Assembly: GCA_030770425.1 (NCBI GenBank) | Contig: JASJFT010000201.1 | Coordinates: forward strand, 1-64,000 | Direction: 5' to 3' | Source: Darksidea phi | Lineage: Eukaryota; Ascomycota; Dothideomycetes; Pleosporales; Lentitheciaceae | DNA length: 64,000 nucleotides | Shown: piece after piece, positions 55,118 to 64,000 of the stretch | How positions within the stretch are numbered: position 1 is the first letter of the stretch | Layout: each line of letters opens with the position of its first letter | Notes under the pieces: model-generated | Seen by the model: only the letters and a program-made list of their open reading frames with translations | Database searches by the model: none | What the model was told of the DNA's origin: nothing | Program-made: the position numbers and the translations under genes

Positions 55118-57112
55118 CTACGTCGCATCTTCTAAGATTACATCGGCGGCCTTCTCGCTAATCATGTACACGGGGACCGCGGTATAGAATCCTGGTATTC
55201 TTGGGAAGACACTCGCGTCCGCAACTCTTACACCTTGCACACCTCTCACGCGGAACCTTGAATCTAAGACTGCCATATCGTCACCATCGGCCCCAATCTT
55301 TGCTGTACAACATGCGTGATGCCCCCAAGCTTCTTGTTTGATGAACTCTCTCATCGCACTAGTCTTGACACTTTCACCTGGCCACACCTCTTCAAATGAT
55401 CCATCGAGCGGTAAGAGCGATCCAAAGATTTTGCGGCTGAGCTCCATTCCTTCGTATATAGCCTGCACATCCTTCTCGCTAGCACCGCTCCCTGTAACGC
55501 CCGCATCAAAGTAGTTGAAGCTGATAATTGGTGTATCTCTCGGATCATTCGATCTCAATACTACGGTTCCAGCATTGTTCCTTGGATGTGCTTTCAAAAC
55601 GATCCAGACCCAATGCCGCTTATCCGCAAGCGAGAAATTGGAATATCCTGGGAAGTATCCCGTGAAATACGCCGGTGCGCCTGCGATGAACAGATCGGGA
55701 TCTCCTTCAGCGATTGATGACTTCTTCACAATACCGAGTGAGATGCCGTTTGAGCCATATACACCTTTCGAAATGGGATTATTGTGCCATTTCTCAAAGC
55801 ACGGATCTGGGGATGAGTGTAAGAACGTGCATTCTTTGATAACAGAGAAGTCCGACGAAGTGTGGCCCCCAAGACTTGTCTCATAGTGATCTTGGAGATT
55901 CGTTCCGACGCCGGGAGAATTTACCACCATAGGAATTTTGTGTTTCGCCAATTCGCCGCTAGGTCCTATGCCGGAGAGTTTCAAGAGCTGTGGCGTGTTG
56001 AATGAGCCCGCGGAGATGATAACTTCTCTTGATGCCTGGGCGTGACCTACTGTTCCATTTGCCGCATTTGAAGCACGTGGGTCTGCGCGGTAAAGGCTTG
56101 ATCCGGAGAGAAAGTCGACACCAATAGCTTTTGGCGGCGTGACTGAACTGTCGAATCTGATCTTCGTTACGAGGGTGTCTAGGAGGATATCAAGGTGATA
56201 TTTTCTGCTCCCGTCGGTGTTCATCGCTTCCTTCGTGTGAAGAATAAACTCACGCGTACCAGTGCGATGATAATCGTTCATGGATAGTGGAACTTGATAA
56301 AGCCCCTCTGCAGCGTCACGCCCTGGTGTATCCGCATTAATATCTCGGAGTAACACTTCACCCAAGCCAGTGATTGTGGTAATGAGGCCTAGGATGCCTT
56401 TTCCCATGGCTGTCGCTGCAGCTACCACGAGTGAGAGCAGCTTGAGATCTTGAAGCACAAGCGTTAGATCGGTGACCATCGTCGTGAGCCATCCATCAAA
56501 GCCGTGGCCAGCAACTCCGTTTGGAAGGTATCTGCTTCTCTCCAACTTCTTAAAATACTCTCTCATTTTGTCAGCGGACCACGTAGCGTCGCCGGTAAGT
56601 GACGCAATGTTATTCCAATCGCTATCATGCGGATATATCGCGATTAGGGCGTTGTGACTGCTGCAACCTCCAAGCGTGCCGGATCTCGGATACAGAATAC
56701 CCAAAGGCTCACTTCCGGCGGGGGGTGGGCCCGTCCCCGTAGCACCGTTTGGCCCGACATGGAGCTCTCCGCCCGGTGTGCGATATGTCATCTTCGAATC
56801 TTTCTTCTGTCGTTCCACATCCGGATAGTGGTTGACGTAATAGTCCCACCGCATGCCCTCCTCTTCAGACGCTTGCGTGTGAAGGGCAGGGACTTGGTAC
56901 CGTAAGTTGGCACCTTGATCATCGCCAGCTTCTAGAAGCAGGACTTTATACCCAGCAATAGCAAGACGCGCAGAGAGAGGCCCGCCGCCGGGTCCAGAGC
57001 CCACAACCACATAGTCGTATGTATCAGTTTGGCGCACGTCTAACGACGAAGTTGGTAGTATGAGAAAGAAGAGCGCCCTCACAAAACCGGGGAGAAACTT
57101 GATGGAAAGCAT
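55118..57112 (-). CDS. Secreted GMC oxidoreductase (choline dehydrogenase-like)
   Basis: A single intact exon of 664 residues. A signal peptide (FVRALFFLILPTSS) is followed by YDYVVVGSGPGGGPLSARLA, the FAD-binding GxGxxG loop, and KVLLLEAGDD. GTLGGCSSHNALIAIYP is the GMC signature 1 region and ISAGSFNTPQLLKLSGIGPS is signature 2. The C-terminal domain has AWGHHACCTAKIG and RVADASVFPRIPGFYTAV. The first catalytic His is present (GHHACC), but the position that normally carries the second His or Asn is Tyr/Phe (PGFYTAVPVYMISEKAAD), so the chemistry may differ. Unlike its neighbour at 51.9-54.0 kb it has no introns and is secreted, and it faces that gene tail to tail, so the two are not a simple tandem duplicate. 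Confidence 0.92.
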   Translation of the reverse strand: MLSIKFLPGFVRALFFLILPTSSLDVRQTDTYDYVVVGSGPGGGPLSARLAIAGYKVLLLEAGDDQGANLRYQVPALHTQASEEEGMRWDYYVNHYPDVERQKKDSKMTYRTPGGELHVGPNGATGTGPPPAGSEPLGILYPRSGTLGGCSSHNALIAIYPHDSDWNNIASLTGDATWSADKMREYFKKLERSRYLPNGVAGHGFDGWLTTMVTDLTLVLQDLKLLSLVVAAATAMGKGILGLITTITGLGEVLLRDINADTPGRDAAEGLYQVPLSMNDYHRTGTREFILHTKEAMNTDGSRKYHLDILLDTLVTKIRFDSSVTPPKAIGVDFLSGSSLYRADPRASNAANGTVGHAQASREVIISAGSFNTPQLLKLSGIGPSGELAKHKIPMVVNSPGVGTNLQDHYETSLGGHTSSDFSVIKECTFLHSSPDPCFEKWHNNPISKGVYGSNGISLGIVKKSSIAEGDPDLFIAGAPAYFTGYFPGYSNFSLADKRHWVWIVLKAHPRNNAGTVVLRSNDPRDTPIISFNYFDAGVTGSGASEKDVQAIYEGMELSRKIFGSLLPLDGSFEEVWPGESVKTSAMREFIKQEAWGHHACCTAKIGADGDDMAVLDSRFRVRGVQGVRVADASVFPRIPGFYTAVPVYMISEKAADVILEDAT

Positions 57113-58389
57113 TGGGAACCGAATGATTAGGAGTTAGTGGAGATGCGGAAATAGCGCTGCGTTATGTGGACTTACTCCCCTCAAATTGGAGTAAGCAGAC
57201 GTCATCTGTGTAACTGTATTATCAATTGCATGATCGCATACGGCCCTAATCATTTAGAATCGTCCTAAATCGGGCATGCGGGGTCCGGGTAATTGGGTTA
57301 TCCCCGCTCTCAATACAACGTGCAGCAAAACTTACCCGATGCGGGAGGGTTACCTGGCTGGCCCTTGGAACTTCCAATTTAGCGAGCGGCTTCTATGAAG
57401 CGTTTAATGTCGTATAGCAAAACTAAATAGAAATCTACGTATCTTTTAACACCTTGACTTCCTTGTCCGAACAGAGTGTCTGTTTCATTGTACGCTCAGG
57501 AAGAGATGCAAGATGCTTGGTTATAGTATTTTATTCGTCCAATAGAGAAAGGTGTCTGGAGAACCCATTGTGGCCGCTGAAGCGACCGGATGTGTGCGTC
57601 TAACATCCTTTTTCACAACCTCTCTTTGCTATATGTCCTATCGCACCTGGGATCATCACGTCTTCTAATGTTTCTCTAATAGGCTCTTTCCTACCACCTC
57701 AGCATCCCTCACTTCCTTCTGCTATGGCAGGTTTACTGCGCTTGAATGCTTGGAGGTCGTAAGCCATCCTTTCGCCACCTGAGAGAGTATCTTCATGAGT
57801 GAGTACGAAGAGCGGTTGTGTTCTGCCGAAACCAGGTTACATGCGGGAATCACAGGAGGCAAAGGTGGAGAACGGCTCATTAAGTTTCCTTCACGGTCCA
57901 CCATGTCGATTAAAAGCATGGGGCCGTTACCAAGTAAATAAGTAAACATAAGTGCCATCGCTCAATGAACGCCCCTTCCCTCTTTGGCAGAGGTTGATGA
58001 ATAGTGCATCTGCACTCGAAATGCCGCTGAGGATCCTCTTCATAGCAGCACAAATATCTCGGTTGTCAGGCGAGAAGTCCGGGTCAGAGGGACGAAGCTA
58101 TCGATAGCGAGAGTGGCGATGGCGCAGCACGGAATGGTCCCATGATCCAGGGATATGAATTGAGGCCGAGTTGATATGTCATGGGGTTCTTCAAAGTGTT
58201 TTCGAAGAGGCGGCTTTTGAGCTACCCCATCTTCATCACGCCGCGGCCGACGAATATTCCATGTATATGCCGACTATGAACAGGCAAACGGAAAACCCTT
58301 GACTTTGTGTAAGGTTTATATAATTGCCGTACTTGGAATGTCCTTTAAGCGTATGTACCATGAGTTCTACTGTGTCGAGGATGACATGT
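57113..58389. other. Intergenic, one doubtful short frame
   Basis: The region holds the upstream sequence of the secreted GMC gene. A 78-codon minus-strand frame at 57,722-57,958 (with LLGNGPMLLIDMVDREGNLM) looks protein-like but matches no family I know. Not called as a gene. Confidence 0.35.
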
Positions 58390-59110
58390 TCATCTCGCAA
58401 GACCTCTGCAACCGCACAAGCCTTGAAGCTTAAGAATGACTTCGAGTGCCGCCTTTTCCTTAGGCTTCGTCAGCCTTATCACGGTACGGCTATCACCGCC
58501 GAGTAGATATCTTTCACCTCTTTCGAGGAAGAGGCGTGTGATGCTGCGGTGAGAGTTGTTAGTCGCATCGAGTAGCGGGGAGTCGTCGAAGCTATCCAGG
58601 GTGGATACGTCCGCCCCTCGCATCAGAAGCACTCGCACTGCAGCTTCACGCCCGTTATATGCCCAAATATGGAGGAGAGTTTGCCGACCGTAAGAGATGA
58701 TGGTATTTTTGTAAGCGCCGGTGTCCAACAGCGTGGATATGAGCATCCCGTCTCCGGTATAGGCGAGATTCAAGGGTGTACCGTTAAGCACGTATTTTAG
58801 GCCTGTAACGCTTGCTGGTGAGCGGCTTAGCAATTCATTAGCATTCAATTTTTCTGGTGCGACGGGCAGTCTACTGAACGAGAGATTGTAAGCGTCGGTG
58901 TCCGAGGGTCAGGCCTCCGCGCCTTGCTCCAGCAACTCTTGGACTATATCGAAAGAGCCCATGCTAAATTCTGTCTTCAGAATTTCGATGTTCGCTATCC
59001 GGACTGGAGCAACGAAGGCCTATCCATCGATATGCTCCAGAACGTTTCGCCAAGTCTCGGGGAGCATTGGCTGATCTGGAGTGGTCGTAAATCAGCTTTA
59101 TTTGGGCGGG
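58390..59110 (-). pseudogene. Ankyrin-repeat protein remnant
   Basis: The minus strand carries several ankyrin-like units in one frame. IEILKTEFSMGSFDIVQELL comes first, then a TGA near 58,917. GTPLNLAYTGDGMLISTLLD, GRQTLLHIWAYNGREAAVRV with LLMRGADVS, and SPLLDATNNSHRSITRLFLE follow. The open part from 58,848 down to 58,390 is 152 residues. The upstream half contains stops, and no start or partner domain is visible. Probably the tail of another STAND/ankyrin-type gene. Confidence 0.65.
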
Positions 59111-59119
59111 GTAATCGGG

Positions 59120-62104
59120 AATACGGGTTGCAGCTACTTAAACAGGTACGATACTTGAAACATGCAGCTTCCAACATAACGCTCTATGCACGAGATAGCA
59201 CCGAAATGCTGACCTACCTCACATAGTATGGAACGCTCTATGTGTCCATCGGCCGGGAATGGGGATCGAAAACACCAATGAAAGGAATAAGGCAGTTCAA
59301 AATTTCCAAAGGAAGTGGGCAATATGCATCACTTCGAAGTACAAGACGGAAACGAGACGGCTCCTAATACTAAAGATGGACACAATCGAGTCGAATTGTA
59401 GGGGGGAAAGCGGAAGCACAATATTTTTCCTTCGTTTTCCCTTGACGAGTCTAGTGACTAACGTAAAGGTTATGCGGCGGAAGGATATTTTTTACAATCG
59501 AACTCATCAAGTCTGACAAGCTCAAAGGGGCCATGAACGGCACCGTGAAAGTCGCCACCATAGATGACGGTGTTGATCTGGCAGACCTGACGACTATATA
59601 CTACATCACCGGGGGATGGTATCCGGACCACAGGGCACCCGACCGGTGAAACATGAAGCTAAGATAGTTACACCGATTCAGCCCGTCCGGGTATTTTATA
59701 ATTTCTATGTAGCTAAGCTGGACACCAGATGGCGCGTATACAGGTCTAAGGTACTAACGGGAGGGATATATACTAGGCTATAAATAAAGCTATTAACAAC
59801 GGAGCGAGTGCTATATCCTACTACTAACCACGATCCTATGACCGTGCAGAGGATTGAGTCGGCCGGTGTCTATGGAGAACAGTCCGAGTAAGACAACTAC
59901 GAAGAAGCCAAATACCTGTTTCCGGCCATGTTGCCATGTCGGATGAACAGGTTCGTAGCGGCCGCTCCGGCCCTGGCAGCCGGCCTGGCAGGCTTGATCC
60001 TGTGATGTTGTGTGCTGCAAGGAAAGCGACGCTTAATTGATAAAAAGTCAAAGGTAGTGTCAATAATCAATAATCCTAATAAGGAGACAGTGACGATAAC
60101 CGTGCCGACGCGGGCTACTAGCAAACCGAAGACGGTCCCGGCAATCCAACAATCGCGGACCGTGTATTTTAACTTCTATAATTATCAGCGCATGTACAGG
60201 CTCGTTAATATCCTCTGTAGTAGCAAAGACAATACCTTAGTTGACATTGCACGCTTGCTACATGATGCGACAGCGGAGGACGACCCAGCTAGAGCGCTAG
60301 GGCGACCCTGCAGGTGTGGAAGCACGCGGGTTCTTCGAAACGGAGAAGAATACTTCGGTGTAAGAGCGGTGAAATAGGGAAGAAGACTTAGATGTATTGC
60401 TCGTGAGCCAAACCAAGAAGCTTTTGCTCGGAGGACTATGCACTATACGAAAGGTGGTGTAGTGGCTTTTAAAAGTATAGGTTGCTACCAAGCTAAGGAA
60501 CTTCAAACTATACATAGATATTTAATTATGAAAGAGCTGGCTATAAAGATACAGTTTTTATTTTTGAATGGGTGCTACAATAGTTCGATTTTGAGTGGGC
60601 GGTGCTTCGGCGGATGGGCGGTGCTGCGACGGATAGGCGACCGTTTAGCACTAGCCGAGGTACCAATCATTGTGCAGGCCTCGCGTGAATTTGGGTACCG
60701 TAGTGGACGCAAGGCTAGTGGTAGCTTACCGCACCTATTATACCATACACTTGCCGACCCCCTCCTAGGCGCTGCCTCTTTAGTATTCGTGGTAGGAGTT
60801 GTTTGTGCTCCTTCCAGACCCCCGCCTGAGTCCTCGAGATCGAGCAGTGTAACACCGTCAAGCCCATTTTTCGGTGCCATTAATGACCTAGCCTCTTGCA
60901 CATTTGGCCAAAAATAATGAGCCATCGCGTGGGACCATGCCGATGAAGCGCTTGGCGCCAATTATGGTGTCGGTCTGGCCGTCAATCTTACCGCAGATAG
61001 TGAAAGTGCATGTGAAGTGAGACTCGCCCTTATTGCGGCGTTGCAGCACGACAGTGTTACGGGAGCAGGTCGGCAACCCGCTCTCGGCTGCCGTGTTTTC
61101 GAAGAGCTACTGTACCTCTCAGCAACGTTGCACCGGTCGGGATCGCCGACCTCTGCAGCCGCACGGTGAGTATTTATACTTGTTCTTATCTGACAGGCTG
61201 GTTGAGATCATATATTACCAGCCCAGTTCCTGTCCTGCAGGGCATGTAAAGGTCGAGGAATGACCGCTTCAGATTTAACTACAACGGTTGCAAAAGCATC
61301 CTCGACCTGTCGGATGAGTTTCTATCGGCGCCAACAATGCAAGCGCCTGCACTGTGTCACAGGTAGCATATCTCGAACTCTCATTCACCCAGGTGGTCCC
61401 TCTCTCTTATTCGCCACAGAGGTTACAAGTTGTTGAGCTATTCGCGCATCTACTTCGCCACCAAGCTGCATAAATTGGAGGCCCAATTTAGCACCATTGT
61501 TGTCCTCTCTAATATGGATTCCTCTCTAATATGGATACCCGAGGCATTCTTGAGCGTGTTGCCGCCTTTACACTTCCCAACCCACCGGTCGCATAGATTT
61601 CACATGACCACTCTAGCGATCCGGCACTGCAATACCTCCCTTGCGCTTCCATCGCTTTAAGGGTGTGTCGGAGCGAGTTAGCTTCCCCGTTGCAATAGCG
61701 ACATACCATGTCATCTTGAGCGTCCTTTCGTCTTCGTTCATTCTCAGTTACAATGACCCACAGGAGAGTGCAGTCACTTATCGGGGAAGATGACAATCTA
61801 TGCCAAACTCGAATGTTTTCTCAAGCGCATGTCGATATGTACGTGATTGTAATCGGACTAGTATAACTGTATGATCCATGCATTGGCGTTTAGCAATCAG
61901 CCGCTAACTGGCAGTGCGTCCGCCCCCAACGAAGTTCACCTCTCTACCACATTTTAGGCCCCATGGTTACAATATGAAGATGCGTTCGGCAGAAATCGTG
62001 CGTACCTGAAAGGTACGGCGACTTTTCCACAATAGGTAGGTAGTATCAGCTTCCTCAATCCAACGCATCAACTTTCCGCGGTCTGATGTACGCATTTTTA
62101 TAGG
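59120..62104. other. About 3 kb without a recognisable gene
   Basis: Many short overlapping frames on both strands (for example 60,012-60,377 and 60,438-60,917 plus, 60,575-60,961 and 61,509-61,796 minus) but no domain I can name. The stretch near 59,700-59,830 is AT-rich and RIP-like. This looks like old, scrambled accessory sequence. Confidence 0.4.
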
Positions 62105-63618
62105 TCCGAACGAATTGACGGTTCTTCATCCTGACATTTTGACCCTTGCTACACTGCCGGGTAATGAAATGCAGCGCTCGGACTGGTATGGCCTGCTTCA
62201 ACCATCCCATCCCATGGTTACAACGCGCAATCGCCCGAATCGTGATGCGCGAAAGAGAAGGTCTTTGATCGGACGTTTTCGAGAACGGGGAAGTCGACGT
62301 CATGTGTCGCGAGACAAGGTCAATAACCAACCTGACCTAGCAGTTAATGGATACAATATCCACATTACCGAACACGTGCGGAAGCTAGGCTCGCGCATCG
62401 CGACCTACGCTGACCAGGCCGTAGAAGTGGGCGAACTCTCCCTCTGGATGTCCTTTGACATAATGGGTGATTTCGCCTTTGGGTGCTTATTCGACATGTT
62501 GAACGATGAAGAGTGACATTATGCGGCGTATATGTTAAGAAGCTTCATGGTGCTGCTGGGGCCTCTAAGCCCGGTTCCGTGCCTGTGTAGAATTAGGCTG
62601 CTTCTTCCCACAATCTCGGACCCGTGGCGGAAGTTCAAGAAATGGTGCGTTGAAAGGTGCCGCGAACAATTGAGGGGAGGTGTACTGGGCACGATAATGA
62701 ATTTTATTATTACTAGAGTTCATTGGAGGCTGGCGTGCTTTAGGAAGAGACAAAGGGAGACATAAGTCGGCTCCTGGGTTTTCATTTGATTAGGACTTAC
62801 AAATTGGTTATTCTACTGGTTGAAGAATATTCCGGACCTGGCAATATCGCAGGAACAGATTAAAGGCGTTGCTATCGCAGTCATAATCGCAGGAAGCACG
62901 TTGGAAGAGTATACTCGTTAAAGATTGCTGGCTCACGGATAGCTAGCGATACGTCAGCATGCGTTCTTCTTTTCTTCTTTTACTTTCTTGCCTCTAAGCG
63001 TTCACCGCAAGAAGACTTGCATAAGGAACTTCCCTTCGCAGCAGATATCTGCCACCTTGAAAATCTCGAGAAATTGCCGCTCCTCAACGCAACAATATTC
63101 AAATCTATGAGTCTCTGCCCGCCGATAGCGACGAATGGGCTGCACACTACTGGACCTATTGGGCTGAACGTTGGTGGTACTTTCATTCCACCAGAAGTAA
63201 CAATCACCGCGCCAATGTATAGCTTTAAGAGACGTAAGCATATGCTAACACAATGTTTAGAGCCGAAATTAATGGGAGCGGTCGGGTAATGCTACAAAAG
63301 GTGCATAAGTTCCTATCGGAACAATGGCTGAATCAAGACCAGTTGATCAAAAATCGCAGTGTATATCACCCTTTTAGGGAAGGTGGGTCAAAACCAAGCC
63401 TCACACGGTTTCTCCCTGAACCAAGGCCATTCTCATGTCCTAGAAAAAACCTCGCACTTCTATGTTCGTCTTGTCGTAGCTGGTTTCGTATCACGGTATT
63501 CTGTGAGCTTTGCACCTAGTGAGGATGGGCAAAAATATTGGAAGTCATGACTGATGAATTCGTCATCGCATTGGGGAAGTTGTTATTGTACTTCAGAGCA
63601 AGGACTGCTAAGACATAG
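62105..63618 (+). pseudogene. Cytochrome P450 monooxygenase, decayed
   Basis: After an acceptor-like TTTTATAG the plus strand reads GPNELTVLHPDILTLATLPG, then YNIHITEHVRKLGSRIATYA and LWMSFDIMGDFAFGCLFDML. These are the B-C helix and 'D.MG.FAFG' regions of fungal P450s of the benzoate-hydroxylase-like group. A TGA at about 62,514 stands where Trp is expected. Later parts are LENLEKLPLLNATIFKSMSL with CPPI (the ExxR block, here degraded: no Glu..Arg), GGTFIPPEVTITAPMYSF, NQDQLIKNRSVYHPF and FSCPRKNLAL with the heme Cys. The reading then changes frame to VSFAPSEDGQKYW and DEFVIALGKLLLYFRARTAK. Stops, frame changes and the broken ExxR make this non-functional. Confidence 0.78.
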
Positions 63619-63770
63619 GTTGCAAATTAGGCAGTAGTTATTGCAGTAGAAATCAGAATTCAAGTTTAATAGGATGCCTCACTGAGAAAATAAACTAATA
63701 GTAAACACCCTGTCTGCCACATTCTCGTTGATTCTACAATCAGAGGAAGAAGGAAAGGAATAACTCCCCT

Positions 63771-64000
63771 TTAAAGACTTCCTAAAATAATATCAGTTGC
63801 GCGCTCCGCTACTGCATAGACCGTTGTTTGTGGATTTCCGCGCGTTATGACTGGCATTATGCTAGAGTCGACAATCCGCAATCCCCTCACACCATGAACC
63901 TTGAGGTCGGCTCCAACAACGCCACCCTTTTCGCGAGGCAACATGACGCATGTTCCTACAGGATGCCAATTCGAAATAGTGCCAACCTTTGCGTAGGCGC
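63771..64000 (-). CDS. GMC oxidoreductase, C-terminal part (runs off the window)
   Basis: The minus strand from the window edge reads AKVGTISNWHPVGTCVMLPR, then GVVGADLKVHGVRGLRIVDS and SIMPVITRGNPQTTVYAVAE, to a TAA at 63,771. This is the C-terminal domain of a GMC oxidoreductase, with catalytic His (NWHPVGT) and Asn (RGNPQTT), the His/Asn pair of glucose-oxidase/aryl-alcohol-oxidase relatives. About 77 codons are visible and open. The rest lies beyond 64,000, so it is unknown whether the gene is intact. Confidence 0.85.
   Translation of the reverse strand, partial: AYAKVGTISNWHPVGTCVMLPREKGGVVGADLKVHGVRGLRIVDSSIMPVITRGNPQTTVYAVAERATDIILGSL

Noticed and set aside
58924..59226. 100-residue plus-strand frame
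   Set aside because: It overlaps the minus-strand ankyrin remnant, whose repeat pattern is convincing; treated as a shadow.
1..64000. Search for tRNA and rRNA genes
   Set aside because: No convincing A/B-box pair with cloverleaf potential and no rRNA-like block was seen by eye; a covariance-model scan would be decisive.

Overview
The window looks like nuclear DNA of a filamentous ascomycete (Pezizomycotina; a Dothideomycete-type genome is my guess, not proven). Reasons: introns of about 45-90 bp with GT(A/G)NGT donors and AG acceptors, fungal gene families (HNH_2 nuclease, LaeA-like methyltransferase, rhodopsin-fold 7TM protein, serine carboxypeptidase S1, GMC oxidoreductases, HET/STAND relics), Fot1/pogo and Ty3/gypsy elements, and very strong repeat-induced point mutation (RIP).

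Layout. 1 to about 15,640 is one AT-rich block in which CA and TG dinucleotides are nearly absent and no reading frame survives. It holds a 184-bp tandem repeat at its left end and the corpses of two Ty3/gypsy elements lying head to head (minus strand about 3.9-9.0 kb, plus strand about 9.7-13.2 kb). The edge near 15.65 kb is sharp and abuts a zinc-finger gene remnant. 16-31.8 kb mixes intact genes (HNH protein, BTB protein, rhodopsin-like membrane protein) with decayed ones (NB-ARC fragment, nested Fot1/pogo transposons, FHA-kinase pseudogene, TPR fragment) and a LaeA-like methyltransferase carrying an apparent frameshift in a C8 run. 32-36 kb has an unknown pseudogene converging on a truncated 3-beta-HSD pseudogene, a small secreted cysteine-rich protein gene (best effector candidate) and an MFS transporter tail cut off by a second RIP island. 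37-39.5 kb carries an intact secreted serine carboxypeptidase. 40-46 kb is a graveyard: transcription-factor tail, a STAND-N/ankyrin gene with many stops, and nucleoside-phosphorylase fragments on both strands. 46.5-48.4 kb is an intact multi-exon lipase. 49.8-50.7 kb is a relic with a HET-type segment. 51.9-57.1 kb has two intact GMC oxidoreductases on opposite strands. The right end holds an ankyrin relic, a P450 pseudogene and the C-terminus of a third GMC enzyme running off the edge.

How it fits together: there is no single operon-like system. The coherent themes are (a) a genome-defence landscape, with RIP in the repeats and RIP-type nonsense changes in nearby gene copies; (b) many broken relatives of fungal NLR-type/incompatibility genes (NB-ARC, TPR, nucleoside phosphorylase, STAND-N, ankyrin, HET); and (c) surviving secreted or oxidative functions (cysteine-rich secreted protein, carboxypeptidase, lipase, GMC enzymes) of the kind found in accessory regions of plant-associated fungi. 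Exon models were made by eye from splice signals and family conservation; no alignment was run.
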